Source: Flavobacterium sp. 83 (GTDB lineage: Bacteria; Bacteroidota; Bacteroidia; Flavobacteriales; Flavobacteriaceae). Taken from it: a DNA stretch of 64,000 nucleotides. Below are positions 47,612-58,175 of this stretch, piece by piece. The notes under the pieces are model-generated. The model was not told the origin of the DNA and did no database searches. It saw nothing but the letters and a program-made list of their open reading frames with translations. The stretch covers positions 310,001 through 374,000 of the forward strand of contig NZ_JQMS01000001.1 of NCBI RefSeq assembly GCF_000744835.1. Reading direction: 5' to 3'. The translations under genes and the position numbers were made by a program. Numbering within the stretch: position 1 is the stretch's first letter; the number at the start of each line of letters is the position of its first letter.

Positions 47612-48217
47612 TTATTTGTTGTACAACTCTACGATTAATTGTTCTTTGATGTTTTCTGGAATTTGAAGTCTAGCAGGAACAGTAACAAAAGTACCTGATT
47701 TAGTTTCATTATTCCAAGTAATCCACTCATAAACATGACTTGAATTAGATAAAGAACGTTCGATAGCCTCTATAGATTTAGATTTTTCACGAACACCAAC
47801 TACATCACCTGGTTTCAAGTGATAAGAAGGAATATTTACATTTTCTCCGTTTACTGTAATGTGACGGTGAGAAACGATTTGACGAGCACCTCTTCTAGAA
47901 GGAGCAATACCCATTCTAAAAACAACATTGTCTAATCTTGCTTCACACAATTGTAACAAAACTTCACCAGTTACACCTTTAGTAGCTGATGCTTTTTCGA
48001 ATAAATTTCTAAATTGTTTTTCTAAAATCCCATAAGAATATTTAGCTTTTTGCTTTTCCATTAACTGGACTGCATATTCAGATTTTTTACCTCTTTTTTT
48101 TGCCATCCCGTGTTGACCAGGTGGATAATTTCTTTTTTCGAAAGCTTTATCGTCTCCGAAAATTGCCTCGCCAAATTTACGAGCGATTCTTGTACTAGGA
48201 CCAGTATATCTTGCCAT
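47612..48217 (-). CDS. rpsD: 30S ribosomal protein S4
   Basis: Primary 16S rRNA-binding protein of 201 aa. Start [20 protein letters not shown], then [20 protein letters not shown], the S4 RNA-binding domain [20 protein letters not shown] near residue 93, and [18 protein letters not shown]. No zinc-cysteine motif is visible near the N-terminus. In many bacteria S4 represses the alpha operon; a matching leader here cannot be identified by eye. The gap to rpsK is 92 nt, wider than most in this cluster. Confidence 0.98.
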   Translation of the reverse strand: MARYTGPSTRIARKFGEAIFGDDKAFEKRNYPPGQHGMAKKRGKKSEYAVQLMEKQKAKYSYGILEKQFRNLFEKASATKGVTGEVLLQLCEARLDNVVFRMGIAPSRRGARQIVSHRHITVNGENVNIPSYHLKPGDVVGVREKSKSIEAIERSLSNSSHVYEWITWNNETKSGTFVTVPARLQIPENIKEQLIVELYNK

Positions 48218-48309
48218 TTTAATTTATTTAAGATTGAGACTATGAATTCAGGTCATATCCTTCGATAATCTATATTCAATCTAGGTTATACTATAATAAT
48301 TTTTGAGTA

Positions 48310-48693
48310 TTAAACTCTACGTCTTTTTGGAGGACGACATCCATTGTGCGGCATTGGAGTAACATCGATAATCTCAGTCACTTCAATTCCACCGTTATGC
48401 AAAGAACGAATAGCAGACTCACGTCCGTTTCCTGGTCCTTTTACATAAACTTTTACTTTTTTAAGTCCAGCTTCAAGAGCTACTTTACTACAATCTTCTG
48501 CTGCCATTTGAGCCGCGTATGGAGTATTCTTTTTAGAACCTCTAAAACCCATTTTTCCAGCTGAAGACCAAGAAATAACTTCACCTTTTTTATTAGTCAA
48601 AGAAATGATGATATTGTTAAAAGTAGCAGAAATATGAGCTTCTCCCGTTGATTCAACGATAACTTTACGTTTTTTTGCAGTTGCTTTAGCCAT
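48310..48693 (-). CDS. rpsK: 30S ribosomal protein S11
   Basis: Platform protein of the small subunit, 127 aa. After a basic N-terminus the chain shows [57 protein letters not shown] and the final [18 protein letters not shown], all diagnostic. It starts 8 nt after rpsM, in the same transcript. Confidence 0.99.
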   Translation of the reverse strand: MAKATAKKRKVIVESTGEAHISATFNNIIISLTNKKGEVISWSSAGKMGFRGSKKNTPYAAQMAAEDCSKVALEAGLKKVKVYVKGPGNGRESAIRSLHNGGIEVTEIIDVTPMPHNGCRPPKRRRV

Positions 48694-48701
48694 ATTACTT
48701 A

Positions 48702-49076
48702 TTATTTAGTTGCTTTTTTCTTGTTGGCAACAGTTTTTCTCTTACCTTTTCTTGTTCTAGAGTTGTTTTTAGTTCTTTGTCCTCTTAAAGGAAGACCAGT
48801 TCTATGACGGATACCTCTATAACATCCAATATCCATTAAACGCTTGATGTTTAAAGAAACTTCAGAACGCAATTCTCCTTCAATTTTGAAAGTTGATACA
48901 GCTTCACGAATTGCTCCGATCTCATCATCATTCCAGTCTTGAACTTTTTTATCTTGGCTAACTTGAGCTTTTTCTAAAATCTCAATAGCTCTACTTCTTC
49001 CTAATCCGAAGATATAGGTAAGTGCTATAACACCTCTCTTATTTTTTGGGATATCTACCCCTGCTATTCTTGCCAT
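48702..49076 (-). CDS. rpsM: 30S ribosomal protein S13
   Basis: Head protein of the small subunit that bridges to the large subunit, 124 aa. [20 protein letters not shown] at the start, [34 protein letters not shown] near residue 90, and a basic lysine-rich tail. Only 2 nt separate it from the rpmJ stop codon. Confidence 0.99.
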   Translation of the reverse strand: MARIAGVDIPKNKRGVIALTYIFGLGRSRAIEILEKAQVSQDKKVQDWNDDEIGAIREAVSTFKIEGELRSEVSLNIKRLMDIGCYRGIRHRTGLPLRGQRTKNNSRTRKGKRKTVANKKKATK

Positions 49077-49078
49077 AA

Positions 49079-49195
49079 CTATCCTTGTCTTTGTTTAAAT
49101 CTAGGATTCTTTTTGTTTATTACGTACAATCTCCCTTTTCTTCGCACAATTTTGCACTCGGGACTTCTCTTTTTTACTGAAGCTCTAACTTTCAT
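49079..49195 (-). CDS. rpmJ: 50S ribosomal protein L36
   Basis: A 38-residue ribosomal protein that I found by translating the gap between infA and rpsM. It starts [15 protein letters not shown] at the ATG at 49195, continues [18 protein letters not shown] and ends KQRQG before a TAG at 49079-49081. Canonical zinc-binding L36 has three cysteines and a histidine; here only one of the cysteines remains and the others are Ser, Asn and Arg. It is therefore the zinc-independent form. Its position in the infA-rpmJ-rpsM order is classical. Confidence 0.96.
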   Translation of the reverse strand: MKVRASVKKRSPECKIVRRKGRLYVINKKNPRFKQRQG

Positions 49196-49207
49196 TTTGA
49201 ATATCCT

Positions 49208-49423
49208 TTAATATCTATAAGTAATCCTTGCTTTTGACAAATCGTAAGGGCTCATTTCTAGTTTCACTTTATCACCAGGTAATAATTTGATGTAATGCAT
49301 ACGCATTTTTCCAGATATATGGGCGATTACAATATGTCCATTTTCTAACTCTACACGGAACATCGCATTTGATAATGCTTCAATGATTGAACCGTCTTGT
49401 TCTATTGCTGATTGTTTTGCCAT
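49208..49423 (-). CDS. infA: Translation initiation factor IF-1
   Basis: Small OB-fold factor that occupies the A site during initiation, 71 aa. [40 protein letters not shown] and the ending [20 protein letters not shown] then ITYRY are diagnostic. It lies 3 nt after the secY stop codon and 12 nt before rpmJ. Confidence 0.98.
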   Translation of the reverse strand: MAKQSAIEQDGSIIEALSNAMFRVELENGHIVIAHISGKMRMHYIKLLPGDKVKLEMSPYDLSKARITYRY

Positions 49424-49426
49424 AAA

Positions 49427-50773
49427 TTAAGCTACTGCTTTTCTATTTTTACCACTTTTCATTAAACCGTCATAATGTTTGTTTAACAAATATGAATTGA
49501 TTTGTTGAATTGTATCTATGGCAACACCAACCATAATTATTAATGAAGTACCTCCAAAAAACATTGCCCAAGATTGTTGAACATCCATAAGACTCACAAC
49601 AATTGCTGGGAACACAGCTATCAAAGCAAGAAATAAAGATCCTGGAAAAGTTATTAAAGACATCACTTTATCAAGAAAATCAGAAGTTTCAACTCCAGGT
49701 CTAACACCAGGAATAAAACCTCCACTTCTCTTCAAATCATCAGACATTTTATTAGTAGGAACTGTGATTGCAGTATAGAAGAAAGTGAATACAACAATTA
49801 AAGTTGCAAAAACAAAATTATACCAAAAACCGAACATATTACTAAAAGCTCCAACAATTGATTGTGACGCATCTGATTTAGATAAACCTGCTACTGCAGC
49901 AGGAATAAACATAATTGCTTGAGCAAAAATAATAGGCATAACTCCAGAAGCATTAAGCTTCAATGGAATCCATTGTCTATTACCACCCATTAAATCTTGT
50001 TCATAATCACCTGAAGATGTACGACGAGCATACTGAACAGGTATTTTTCGAACAGCCATAACAAGCAATACACAAGCAATAATAACTAATAACCAAATGA
50101 TAATTTCAATAACCAATAACATTGGTCCACCATTATTATTAGTAACTCTAGTTGTAAATTCTTGAATGAAAGCTTGAGGCAATCTAGCCAAAATACCAAC
50201 CATAATCAACAATGATATACCGTTACCAATTCCTTTATCAGTAATTTTTTCCCCTAACCACATGGCAAAGATTGTACCTGTAACTAAGATAACAACTGAA
50301 GAAAATAAGAATTCAAATGAATTAAATCCTAACAAAAAAGCACTACTAGGCAAAGTTCTATACAAATTATAAATGTAAGTCGGACCTTGAACCAAAGTAA
50401 TACCTATCGTTAGCCAACGGGTAATTTGATTAATCTTCTTTCTACCACTTTCTCCATCATTCTGAAGCTTTTGTAAATATGGAATCGCAATTCCCATTAA
50501 CTGTACAACAATAGATGCAGAAATATATGGCATTATACCTAAAGCAAAAACTGAAGCTTTAGAGAAAGCACCTCCTGTAAACATATCAAGAATAGACCCA
50601 ATACCATTTTTGGTTTGACCTGCTAAACTATTTAATTGAGTTGCATCAATTCCAGGAAGCGTAACGTGTGCTCCAAAACGATAAACTAAAAGAAGACCTA
50701 AAGTGATTAGGATTCTATTTTTTAGTTCCTCAATTTTCCAAACATTACTTAATGATTCAATAAATTTCTTCAT
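49427..50773 (-). CDS. secY: Protein translocase subunit SecY
   Basis: Core of the Sec channel in the inner membrane, 448 aa with ten hydrophobic helices. NVWKIEELKNRILITLGLLL then VYRFGAHVTLPGID at the start; FALGIMPYISASIVVQLMGI near residue 75 is the conserved TM2 region. GIGNGISLLIMVGI near residue 185, a cytoplasmic loop with RRTSSGDYEQD, PLKLNASGVMPIIFAQAIM near residue 275 and GFIPGVRPG in the loop that contacts SecA or the ribosome complete the pattern. Encoded after rplO in the spc operon order. Confidence 0.99.
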   Translation of the reverse strand: MKKFIESLSNVWKIEELKNRILITLGLLLVYRFGAHVTLPGIDATQLNSLAGQTKNGIGSILDMFTGGAFSKASVFALGIMPYISASIVVQLMGIAIPYLQKLQNDGESGRKKINQITRWLTIGITLVQGPTYIYNLYRTLPSSAFLLGFNSFEFLFSSVVILVTGTIFAMWLGEKITDKGIGNGISLLIMVGILARLPQAFIQEFTTRVTNNNGGPMLLVIEIIIWLLVIIACVLLVMAVRKIPVQYARRTSSGDYEQDLMGGNRQWIPLKLNASGVMPIIFAQAIMFIPAAVAGLSKSDASQSIVGAFSNMFGFWYNFVFATLIVVFTFFYTAITVPTNKMSDDLKRSGGFIPGVRPGVETSDFLDKVMSLITFPGSLFLALIAVFPAIVVSLMDVQQSWAMFFGGTSLIIMVGVAIDTIQQINSYLLNKHYDGLMKSGKNRKAVA

Positions 50774-50786
50774 CTTAATAGAAAAA

Positions 50787-51239
50787 TTATATTGTTACGG
50801 CCTCTCCACCAGCAGCTTCAATAGCAGCTTTTGCAGTAGCAGTAAATTTGTGAGCGGTTACTTTTAATTTCGCTGTTAACTCTCCTCTTCCTAAAATCTT
50901 AACGATTTCATTTTTGGTAGCCAAACGATTAGCAACATAAACTGTCATATCAACAGTATCTTTAATAACACCATTATCAACTAATAGTTGTAGTGTATCA
51001 AGATTTACACCTTCGTAATCTTTACGATTGATGTTTGTGAAACCAAACTTAGGCACACGTCTTTGAAGAGGCATTTGACCACCTTCAAAACCAATCTTTT
51101 TAGAATAACCAGAACGAGATTTTGCTCCTTTGTGACCTCTTGCAGAAGTACCACCTTTTCCAGAACCTTCTCCTCTACCTAATCTTTTATTTTGATTGTG
51201 TGTAGAACCTTCAGCAGGTTGTAAGTTACTTAAATTCAT
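50787..51239 (-). CDS. rplO: 50S ribosomal protein L15
   Basis: Late-assembly large-subunit protein, 150 aa. [20 protein letters not shown] opens the chain, followed by the glycine-rich [40 protein letters not shown] and a C-terminal domain including [19 protein letters not shown]. It lies between rpmD and secY with short spacings. Confidence 0.98.
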   Translation of the reverse strand: MNLSNLQPAEGSTHNQNKRLGRGEGSGKGGTSARGHKGAKSRSGYSKKIGFEGGQMPLQRRVPKFGFTNINRKDYEGVNLDTLQLLVDNGVIKDTVDMTVYVANRLATKNEIVKILGRGELTAKLKVTAHKFTATAKAAIEAAGGEAVTI

Positions 51240-51250
51240 AACAGTATTTG

Positions 51251-51433
51251 TTATTTAGTTTCTTCAACAGAAACTAAGTGTTTAACTTTATTTATCATCC
51301 CAAGGATTGTAGGGTTTGAATCATGCTCTACAACTTGTCCCATTTTACGTAGACCTAAAGCTTCTAATCCTCTCTTTTGAGTAAGGGGACAGTTGATTTT
51401 GCTTCTAACTTGTTTTACTAATAATTTAGCCAT
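51251..51433 (-). CDS. rpmD: 50S ribosomal protein L30
   Basis: Small large-subunit protein of 60 aa: [20 protein letters not shown], then [20 protein letters not shown] and a final [12 protein letters not shown] segment. Matches the bacterial short L30. It sits between rpsE and rplO, 12 nt from each. Confidence 0.97.
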   Translation of the reverse strand: MAKLLVKQVRSKINCPLTQKRGLEALGLRKMGQVVEHDSNPTILGMINKVKHLVSVEETK

Positions 51434-51445
51434 AATTTCCTTGAA

Positions 51446-51973
51446 TTAACCTTTAAAAACTTTTTCTAAAGAAACACCTCTTTGTTTTGCAACAGTATAA
51501 GCACTTCTCATTTGTAATAAAGCATCAAAAGTTGCTTTTACTACGTTGTGAGGATTTGAAGATCCTTGTGATTTAGATAATACATCATGAATCCCTACTG
51601 ATTCCAAAACTGAACGAACAGCTCCACCAGCAATAACTCCTGTACCATGAGAGGCAGGAATTAAGAATACACGTGCACCACCAAATTTACCTTTTTGTTC
51701 GTGAGGAACTGATTGACCATTCAAAGGAATTTTCACCAAATTTTTCTTAGCATCTTCTACTGCTTTCGCAATTGCTTCAGAAACATCCTTAGATTTCCCT
51801 AATCCATGTCCAACCACTCCATTTTCATCACCTACAACTACAATAGCAGAAAAACCAAAAGCTCTACCACCCTTTGTAACCTTAGTAACACGATTTACAC
51901 TTACCAAACGATCTTTCAATTCTAGACCACTTGGTTTTACCAACTCTACATTCTTGTATTTACTATTAGACAT
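51446..51973 (-). CDS. rpsE: 30S ribosomal protein S5
   Basis: Decoding-fidelity protein of 175 aa. The double-stranded-RNA-like N-terminal domain has [20 protein letters not shown] and [20 protein letters not shown]; the C-terminal part has [19 protein letters not shown] and [20 protein letters not shown]. Follows rplR by 6 nt. Confidence 0.99.
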   Translation of the reverse strand: MSNSKYKNVELVKPSGLELKDRLVSVNRVTKVTKGGRAFGFSAIVVVGDENGVVGHGLGKSKDVSEAIAKAVEDAKKNLVKIPLNGQSVPHEQKGKFGGARVFLIPASHGTGVIAGGAVRSVLESVGIHDVLSKSQGSSNPHNVVKATFDALLQMRSAYTVAKQRGVSLEKVFKG

Positions 51974-51979
51974 ACTATA

Positions 51980-52330
51980 TTAGAATTTAAGTCCAGCCGC
52001 TCTTGCGCCTTCTGCTAATGATTTAATACGACCGTGATATAAATAACCTCCTCTATCGAAAGTCACTACGTCTATCCCAGCTTCTAAAGCTTTTTCAGCA
52101 ACTAGTTTTCCAACTGCTATAGCAACTTCAATGTTCGTACCGTTACCTATTTCTTTTTCTCTTGAAGAAGCCGCCAATATAGTAACTCCGTTTACATCAT
52201 CAATAAGTTGAGCGTAAATTTCTTTGTTACTTCTAAATACAGATAGTCTTGGATTAGTAGCAGTACCACTAATAGTTTTTCTAATTCTGAATCTAATTCT
52301 TTGTCTTCTTTCAGGTTTTGTTAATGACAT
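51980..52330 (-). CDS. rplR: 50S ribosomal protein L18
   Basis: 5S rRNA-binding protein of 116 aa. [40 protein letters not shown] and the C-terminal [20 protein letters not shown] with GARAAGLKF are diagnostic. It lies 11 nt after rplF and 6 nt before rpsE. Confidence 0.99.
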   Translation of the reverse strand: MSLTKPERRQRIRFRIRKTISGTATNPRLSVFRSNKEIYAQLIDDVNGVTILAASSREKEIGNGTNIEVAIAVGKLVAEKALEAGIDVVTFDRGGYLYHGRIKSLAEGARAAGLKF

Positions 52331-52341
52331 AATCTTATTTT

Positions 52342-52884
52342 TTAAGCTGATTTACCTGCTTTTCTTCTTAATACTTCACCTACAAATTTAACACCTTTTC
52401 CTTTGTACGGTTCAGGCTTACGGAAACCTCTAATTTTCGCAGCTACCTGACCTAAAAGTTGTTTGTCAAATGATGTTAATTTAACGATAGGGTTCTTACC
52501 TTTTTCAGATATAGTTTCTAAAGTTACTTCTGGAGCAATTTCTAAAACTATATTGTGAGAGTAACCAAGCGCTAAATCTAATTTTTGTCCTTGATTTGAA
52601 GCTCTATAACCAACCCCTACCAATTCTAACGACTTAGTAAAACCATCTGTAACACCAATAATCATGTTATTGATTAAAGATCTGTACAAACCATGTTTTG
52701 CTCTTTGGTCCTTGTGATCAGACGATCTATCAACTTGAACTTGACCGTCTTCAACTGTAACAGTAACGTCCGAAAACTCCTGAGTTAGTTGACCATTTTT
52801 TCCTTTTACTGTAATAATACCATTTGCAACTTCAACAGTTACACCAGCAGGGATTACAACCGGACTTTTACCTATTCTTGACAT
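52342..52884 (-). CDS. rplF: 50S ribosomal protein L6
   Basis: Large-subunit protein near the factor-binding site, 180 aa with two similar domains. [20 protein letters not shown], then [20 protein letters not shown] near residue 80 and the C-terminal signature [20 protein letters not shown]. Lies 17 nt after rpsH. Confidence 0.99.
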   Translation of the reverse strand: MSRIGKSPVVIPAGVTVEVANGIITVKGKNGQLTQEFSDVTVTVEDGQVQVDRSSDHKDQRAKHGLYRSLINNMIIGVTDGFTKSLELVGVGYRASNQGQKLDLALGYSHNIVLEIAPEVTLETISEKGKNPIVKLTSFDKQLLGQVAAKIRGFRKPEPYKGKGVKFVGEVLRRKAGKSA

Positions 52885-52901
52885 CTTATATAGTCTTTAA
52901 A

Positions 52902-53300
52902 TTAGTATACGTAACAAATTACTTCACCACCAACATTTAACTGTCTGGCTTTCTTTCCTGTCATCAAACCTTTTGATGTAGAAACAATAGCGATTCCTAA
53001 TCCATTAAGGATTCTTGGAATAGTTGAAGAACTTGAATATTTACGTAAACCTGGTTTACTAATTCTTTGGATATCTTTAATTACTGACTCTTTAGTATCT
53101 TTATCATACTTCAAAGCGATTTTGATTGAACCCTGAACAGCGTTGTCTTCAAATTTGTAACTCAAGATATAACCTTGATCAAATAAGATCTTAGTTATTT
53201 CTTTTTTTAGATTAGATGCAGGAATTTCAACAACTTTGTGGTTTGCAGCCACAGCATTACGAACTCTTGTCAAGTAATCTGCAATAGGATCTGTATACAT
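52902..53300 (-). CDS. rpsH: 30S ribosomal protein S8
   Basis: Primary 16S rRNA-binding protein, 132 aa. [20 protein letters not shown] at the start, [20 protein letters not shown], and the C-terminal [20 protein letters not shown] with [17 protein letters not shown]. In E. coli S8 represses the spc operon. Here an unusually wide gap (about 120 nt) with a hairpin precedes the start codon, whereas most spacings in the cluster are under 20 nt. Confidence 0.99.
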   Translation of the reverse strand: MYTDPIADYLTRVRNAVAANHKVVEIPASNLKKEITKILFDQGYILSYKFEDNAVQGSIKIALKYDKDTKESVIKDIQRISKPGLRKYSSSSTIPRILNGLGIAIVSTSKGLMTGKKARQLNVGGEVICYVY

Positions 53301-53370
53301 ATGTATTGATTTGCGGTAACGGTTTTCAATTAAACTTAATCGAACCTGAAACCAATTTATAAATATTTAT

Positions 53371-53402
53371 GATACAGACAAAACGTAAGTTAAGTCTGTA
53401 TC
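53371..53402 (-). promoter_or_regulatory. Hairpin in the wide rpsN-rpsH gap
   Basis: gatacagac and gtctgtatc form a perfect 9-bp stem around a loop of 14 bases, about 20 nt after the rpsN stop codon and 70 nt before rpsH. No T run follows on the minus strand, so it is not an obvious terminator. It may be an mRNA-processing or S8-related control site, which is inference. Confidence 0.5.
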
Positions 53403-53422
53403 AGGACGCAATAAATTACGTC

Positions 53423-53692
53423 TTACCAAGATGCTTTTTTAACACCAGGTATCAATCCGTTATTTGCCATTTCACGAAATGTAACACGTGAAAGACCGAA
53501 TTGACGCATATACCCTCTTGGTCTACCTGTTAATTTACAACGATTGTGCAAACGAACTGGTGAAGCATTTTTTGGTAACTTTTGCAAACCTACGAAATCT
53601 CCAGCTTCTAACAAAGCTTTTCTTTTCTCAGCATACTTAGCTACTGTTTTTTCTCTCTTAACCTCGCGGGCTTTCATTGATTCTTTAGCCAT
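53423..53692 (-). CDS. rpsN: 30S ribosomal protein S14 (zinc-free type)
   Basis: Head protein of 89 aa: [20 protein letters not shown] at the start, [20 protein letters not shown] and [20 protein letters not shown] at the end. The length and the lack of CxxC pairs identify the longer, zinc-independent S14 form. It starts 3 nt after rplE ends. Confidence 0.98.
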   Translation of the reverse strand: MAKESMKAREVKREKTVAKYAEKRKALLEAGDFVGLQKLPKNASPVRLHNRCKLTGRPRGYMRQFGLSRVTFREMANNGLIPGVKKASW

Positions 53693-53695
53693 GTC

Positions 53696-54247
53696 TTAAT
53701 TCTTTTTAAAAGGTAATCCTAATTCTGTCAATAGAGACTTTGCTTCTTTATCTGTTTTTGCACTAGTTACAAAAGAGATATCCATTCCTGAAATTTTGTT
53801 TACTTTATCAATATCAATTTCCGGGAAAATGATTTGCTCCAAAACACCAAGGTTATAATTTCCTCTTCCATCAAAACCAGTAGCTTTAATACCACTGAAA
53901 TCTCTTACACGTGGCAAAGCAGAAGTAATAAGTCTATCTAAAAACTCATACATTTTTTCTCCACGCAAAGTAACTTTTGCTCCAATAGGCATCCCTTTTC
54001 TCAATTTGAATGACGCAACGTCTTTCTTTGAAATTGTAGATACTGCTTTCTGTCCAGTGATCTTTGTTAACTCATCAACCGCATAGTCAATTAGTTTTTT
54101 ATCAGATACAGCTGCACCAACTCCTTTACTTAAAACGATTTTTTCCAATTTTGGAACTTGCATTACGTTTACGTATCCGAATTCCTCTTTAAGAGCAGCA
54201 ATTACTCTGCTCTTATATTCTTCTTTTAGTCTAGGTATATACGCCAT
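53696..54247 (-). CDS. rplE: 50S ribosomal protein L5
   Basis: 5S rRNA-binding protein, 183 aa. [60 protein letters not shown] then [20 protein letters not shown], and the late [20 protein letters not shown]. Adjacent to rplX with only 2 nt between them. Confidence 0.99.
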   Translation of the reverse strand: MAYIPRLKEEYKSRVIAALKEEFGYVNVMQVPKLEKIVLSKGVGAAVSDKKLIDYAVDELTKITGQKAVSTISKKDVASFKLRKGMPIGAKVTLRGEKMYEFLDRLITSALPRVRDFSGIKATGFDGRGNYNLGVLEQIIFPEIDIDKVNKISGMDISFVTSAKTDKEAKSLLTELGLPFKKN

Positions 54248-54249
54248 TA

Positions 54250-54564
54250 CTATAGTACTTGATTAGATTTTTTTGAAAATCTTACTTTCTTATCTCCTTC
54301 TACTCTAATACCAACTCTAGTCGTTTCCTTAGTTTTAGGATCAATTAAAGAAATATTAGATATTTGTATAGAAGCTTCTTTCTTTACGATACCACCTTGA
54401 GGGCTTTTTGCACTAGGTTTCGTATGTTTTGAAACCATGTTTACACCTTCAACAATCGCTTTGTTCTTCTCACGATAAACACGTAAAACTTTACCTTCAG
54501 CACCTTTATGGTCTCCAGCAATTACTCTTACGATGTCACCTGATTTTATTTTTAGCTTTATCAT
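54250..54564 (-). CDS. rplX: 50S ribosomal protein L24
   Basis: Assembly initiator of the large subunit, 104 aa with a KOW motif: [20 protein letters not shown] near residue 6, [20 protein letters not shown], and [20 protein letters not shown]. Lies between rplN and rplE. Confidence 0.99.
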   Translation of the reverse strand: MIKLKIKSGDIVRVIAGDHKGAEGKVLRVYREKNKAIVEGVNMVSKHTKPSAKSPQGGIVKKEASIQISNISLIDPKTKETTRVGIRVEGDKKVRFSKKSNQVL

Positions 54565-54576
54565 CTTAAAAACGAA

Positions 54577-54945
54577 TTAAAGCACTTCTGGTGCTAATGA
54601 TACAATTTTCATGAATTGTTTTTCACGAAGTTCTCTTGCTACCGGACCAAAAACACGAGTTCCTCTCATTTCACCAGCAGCATTTAATAACACACATGCG
54701 TTGTCATCAAATCTAATGTATGAACCATCGGCTCTTCTCACTTCTTTTTTGGTACGTACAACAACTGCAGTTGAAACAGCTCCTTTTTTAACGCTTCCGT
54801 TAGGAGCAGTATCTTTGATAGAAACTACAATCTTGTCACCAACAGAGGCATACCTTCTTTTGGTACCTCCTAAAACACGGATAGTTAAAACTTCCTTTGC
54901 TCCAGTGTTATCTGCTACTTTTAGTCTTGATTCTTGTTGTACCAT
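54577..54945 (-). CDS. rplN: 50S ribosomal protein L14
   Basis: Interface protein of 122 aa: [60 protein letters not shown] and the ending [20 protein letters not shown] then VSLAPEVL. All characteristic. It follows rpsQ with 2 nt between the genes. Confidence 0.99.
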   Translation of the reverse strand: MVQQESRLKVADNTGAKEVLTIRVLGGTKRRYASVGDKIVVSIKDTAPNGSVKKGAVSTAVVVRTKKEVRRADGSYIRFDDNACVLLNAAGEMRGTRVFGPVARELREKQFMKIVSLAPEVL

Positions 54946-54947
54946 AA

Positions 54948-55208
54948 TTATTTAGCTCTTTCTAGGATTTCAACTAACCTCCAACATTTTGTTTTACTCA
55001 TAGGACGCGTTTCGCTTATCCTTACAGTATCTCCAACGTTACAGTCGTTCTTTTCGTCGTGTGCGTGATACTTTTTAGTTTTCAACACGAACTTACCGTA
55101 TAATGGGTGTTTTACTTTACGCACTTCAGCAACAACAATAGATTTATCCATTTTGTCTGAAGTAACAACACCAACTCTTTCTTTTCTTAAATTTCTTTTT
55201 TCTTCCAT
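54948..55208 (-). CDS. rpsQ: 30S ribosomal protein S17
   Basis: OB-fold 16S rRNA-binding protein of 86 aa. [40 protein letters not shown] and [20 protein letters not shown] then [13 protein letters not shown] are diagnostic. Lies 17 nt after rpmC. Confidence 0.99.
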   Translation of the reverse strand: MEEKRNLRKERVGVVTSDKMDKSIVVAEVRKVKHPLYGKFVLKTKKYHAHDEKNDCNVGDTVRISETRPMSKTKCWRLVEILERAK

Positions 55209-55225
55209 CTTTCAGCAGATTACAA

Positions 55226-55417
55226 TTATTGCAACTCTCTTTTAGTAAGTTCCGTAGCTAATCTTGCAACTGTTCTTCTTACACTTCTAATTTGAAGTGG
55301 ATTCTCAATTGGAGAAATAGCGTGAGCCATTTTTAGGTCGGCATATGCCTTCTTAGTCTGGCTAAGTTTTTCTTGCAACTCCGCTGCAGAAAGATCTTTT
55401 ATTTCTGATTGTTTCAT
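55226..55417 (-). CDS. rpmC: 50S ribosomal protein L29
   Basis: Small two-helix protein at the tunnel exit. With the ATG at 55417 it is 63 aa, MKQSEIKDLSAAELQEKLSQ to RTVARLATELTKRELQ, the normal length. An open frame continues upstream to a TTG at 55453, but that would overlap the rplP stop codon and add 12 residues absent from the family, so I reject it. Confidence 0.96.
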   Translation of the reverse strand: MKQSEIKDLSAAELQEKLSQTKKAYADLKMAHAISPIENPLQIRSVRRTVARLATELTKRELQ

Positions 55418-55430
55418 AATATAATATAAA

Positions 55431-55856
55431 TTATGCTTCGAAATCTCTAGCAACGACGAATTTAGTTTTTACTGGAAGCTTTTGAGCTGCAAGACGTAAA
55501 GCCTCTTTTGCAACTGACAAAGGTACTCCTCCAACTTCAAACATAATTCTTCCGGGTTTAACAACTGCAGCCCAATACTCAACTGCACCTTTACCTTTAC
55601 CCATACGTACCTCAAGAGGTTTCTTAGTGATAGGTTTGTCTGGAAATATTTTGATCCATAATTGTCCTTCTCTTTTCATAAAACGAGTTGCAGCAATACG
55701 CGCAGCTTCAATTTGACGAGAGGTTAAGAACATTCCATCTTCATGTACAGATTTAATACCAAACATTCCATTAGAAAGTTCATGCCCTCTTTGAGAGTTC
55801 CCCTTCATTTTACCTTTTTGTACCTTACGGTATTTTGTTCTTTTAGGCTGTAACAT
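55431..55856 (-). CDS. rplP: 50S ribosomal protein L16
   Basis: Large-subunit protein near the peptidyl-transferase centre, 141 aa. [60 protein letters not shown] and [20 protein letters not shown] are the conserved blocks. Lies 19 nt after rpsC. Confidence 0.99.
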   Translation of the reverse strand: MLQPKRTKYRKVQKGKMKGNSQRGHELSNGMFGIKSVHEDGMFLTSRQIEAARIAATRFMKREGQLWIKIFPDKPITKKPLEVRMGKGKGAVEYWAAVVKPGRIMFEVGGVPLSVAKEALRLAAQKLPVKTKFVVARDFEA

Positions 55857-55875
55857 TTTTCTTTAGTTTAAAAAT

Positions 55876-56634
55876 TTACTTTCGTTTACGAGCGTCTGGT
55901 TTGCCACCTTTATTAAAAGGTTTTCTGTCTCCTCTAGGAGAATCACCACCTTTACCACCAGCACCAGATTGTTTTTTGTCCATTCCGGCAAGTGGAGAAA
56001 GATCTCTCTTTCCATAAACTTCACCTTTCATGATCCACACTTTGATTCCCATTCTACCATATGTAGTATGAGCTTCAGCCAAAGCATAATCAATATCAGC
56101 TCTGAAAGTTGATAGAGGAATTCTACCTTCTTTGAAACCTTCTGAACGAGCCATCTCTGCACCATTCAAACGACCAGAAATCAAAACTTTGATACCTTCT
56201 GCGTTCATACGCATAGAAGCTGCAATAGCCATTTTGATTGCACGTCTGTAAGAAATTCTGCTTTCGATTTGACGACAGATGCTTGTAGCAACTAGATACG
56301 CGTCAAGTTCAGGTCTTTTAATTTCAAAGATGTTGATTTGAACCTCTTTGTCAGTAATTTTCTTAAGTTCTTCTTTTAACTTGTCTACCTCTTGTCCACC
56401 TTTTCCGATAATGATACCAGGTCTAGCAGTAGTGATAGTAACGGTTACAAGTTTCAAAGTTCTCTCGATGATTACTTTTGATACACTAGCTTTTGATAAA
56501 CGAGCATGGATATACTTTCTGATTTTGTGATCTTCGGCAAGTTTATCACCGTAGTCATTTCCACCATACCAGTTTGAGTCCCATCCTCTGATGATACCAA
56601 GTCTATTTCCAATTGGATTTGTCTTTTGTCCCAT
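55876..56634 (-). CDS. rpsC: 30S ribosomal protein S3
   Basis: mRNA-entry-site protein of 252 aa. [20 protein letters not shown], the KH-domain block [20 protein letters not shown] near residue 73, [20 protein letters not shown] and [21 protein letters not shown] Gly/Lys/Arg-rich C-terminal tail of about 35 residues follows, longer than in E. coli and common in Bacteroidota. Lies 5 nt after rplV. Confidence 0.99.
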   Translation of the reverse strand: MGQKTNPIGNRLGIIRGWDSNWYGGNDYGDKLAEDHKIRKYIHARLSKASVSKVIIERTLKLVTVTITTARPGIIIGKGGQEVDKLKEELKKITDKEVQINIFEIKRPELDAYLVATSICRQIESRISYRRAIKMAIAASMRMNAEGIKVLISGRLNGAEMARSEGFKEGRIPLSTFRADIDYALAEAHTTYGRMGIKVWIMKGEVYGKRDLSPLAGMDKKQSGAGGKGGDSPRGDRKPFNKGGKPDARKRK

Positions 56635-56639
56635 GCTGC

Positions 56640-57053
56640 TTAAGAATTGCTTTGTGTGTTATTGATAGCTCCAAGCACGATTGTTACGTGATTAGAACGT
56701 TTTCTTATTCTGTGTGCACGACCTTGTGGAGCTGGACGAAGTCTTTTCAACATCATTCCACCATCTACTCTGATCTCTTTAACGAATAAACCAGCTTCTT
56801 CCATATTAGCTTCAGGGTTTTTTGCTTGCCAGTTGGCAATTACAGATAAAACCAATTTTTCTAATTTTCTTGAAGCTTCTTTAGAACTAAATCTTAAGAT
56901 GTTTAGTGCTCTTTCTACCTTCTGACCTCTTACTAGATCTGCTACTAAGCGCATTTTTCTAGGTGAAGTAGGGCAGTTATTTAACTTTGCGAAGGCCAAA
57001 GACTTGTTAGCCTCTTTTCTTGCATCTGCTGTTTCTCTTTTACGAACTCCCAT
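56640..57053 (-). CDS. rplV: 50S ribosomal protein L22
   Basis: Tunnel-lining protein of 137 aa. [20 protein letters not shown] near residue 25, [20 protein letters not shown], and the tunnel-loop region [20 protein letters not shown] with [13 protein letters not shown]. The N-terminal ~20 residues are a lineage-specific extension. Lies 6 nt after rpsS. Confidence 0.99.
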   Translation of the reverse strand: MGVRKRETADARKEANKSLAFAKLNNCPTSPRKMRLVADLVRGQKVERALNILRFSSKEASRKLEKLVLSVIANWQAKNPEANMEEAGLFVKEIRVDGGMMLKRLRPAPQGRAHRIRKRSNHVTIVLGAINNTQSNS

Positions 57054-57059
57054 TGCTTC

Positions 57060-57338
57060 TTATTTTTTACCTTTATTTTTTGCTCCAGCATGACCTCTAA
57101 AAGATCTAGTTGGTGAAAATTCTCCTAATTTGTGACCTACCATGTTTTCAGTTACGTAAACTGGTACAAATTGACGACCGTTATGAACTGCGATAGTTTG
57201 TCCAACAAAGTCTGGAGTAATCATAGAAGCTCTAGACCAAGTCTTAACCACTCCTTTATTTCCACCTGCGATGTTTTCTTGAACTTTCTTGTCTAACTTA
57301 TAATGAACGAAAGGTCCTTTTTTTAATGAACGTGCCAT
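57060..57338 (-). CDS. rpsS: 30S ribosomal protein S19
   Basis: Head protein contacting 16S rRNA, 92 aa. [60 protein letters not shown] and [20 protein letters not shown]. Lies 6 nt after rplB. Confidence 0.99.
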   Translation of the reverse strand: MARSLKKGPFVHYKLDKKVQENIAGGNKGVVKTWSRASMITPDFVGQTIAVHNGRQFVPVYVTENMVGHKLGEFSPTRSFRGHAGAKNKGKK

Positions 57339-57344
57339 ATCTTA

Positions 57345-58169
57345 TTATTTCTTTCTACGTTCTACGATATACTTGTTACTCGGGTTTTTCTTAGAACGAG
57401 TTCTATAACCTTTAGCTGGTATTCCATTTCTTGAACGTGGATGTCCACCAGAAGAACGTCCTTCACCACCACCCATTGGGTGATCGACAGGGTTCATTGC
57501 AACAGGTCTTGTTCTAGGTCTTCTTCCTAACCATCTTGTTCTACCAGCTTTTCCTGATACAACTAATTGGTGATCTGAATTAGAAACCGCTCCAATTGTA
57601 GCCGAACAAGTCAACAAGATTAATCTTGTTTCCCCAGAAGGCATTTTAATTGTAGCATATTTTCCATCTCTTGCCATTAATTGAGCAAATGTTCCAGCAG
57701 AACGAGCGATTACAGCTCCTTGTCCTGGTCTCAATTCGATACAAGAAATTACAGTTCCAAGTGGAACTCTACTTAAAGGTAAAGTATTACCAATTTCAGG
57801 TTGAGATTCCGGACCAGAAACTAATTTCTGACCAACTTTCAATCCGTTTTGAGCAATAACATAAGTTTTCTCACCATCAGCATAAGCTAACAATGCGATA
57901 AATGCAGTACGATTTGGATCATATTCGATTGATTTCACTGTAGCCGGAATTCCTTCTTTTGTACGTTTGAAATCAATAATACGATATCTCTGCTTGTGAC
58001 CACCACCCGTATAACGCATGGTCATCTTTCCTTGACTATTTCTACCACCAGAGTTTTTTATCGGCGCTATCAAAGAGCGTTCCGGCTTATCAGTTGTAAT
58101 GGCGTCATAACCATTCACAACTCTAAATCGCTGACCTGGGGTAATAGGTTTTAATTTTCTTACTGACAT
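57345..58169 (-). CDS. rplB: 50S ribosomal protein L2
   Basis: Core large-subunit protein important for subunit association and peptidyl transfer, 274 aa. [20 protein letters not shown] at the start, [20 protein letters not shown] near residue 55, [20 protein letters not shown] near residue 142 and [20 protein letters not shown] near residue 230, which includes the catalytically important His. Lies 6 nt after rplW. Confidence 0.99.
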   Translation of the reverse strand: MSVRKLKPITPGQRFRVVNGYDAITTDKPERSLIAPIKNSGGRNSQGKMTMRYTGGGHKQRYRIIDFKRTKEGIPATVKSIEYDPNRTAFIALLAYADGEKTYVIAQNGLKVGQKLVSGPESQPEIGNTLPLSRVPLGTVISCIELRPGQGAVIARSAGTFAQLMARDGKYATIKMPSGETRLILLTCSATIGAVSNSDHQLVVSGKAGRTRWLGRRPRTRPVAMNPVDHPMGGGEGRSSGGHPRSRNGIPAKGYRTRSKKNPSNKYIVERRKK

Positions 58170-58175
58170 TTTATC

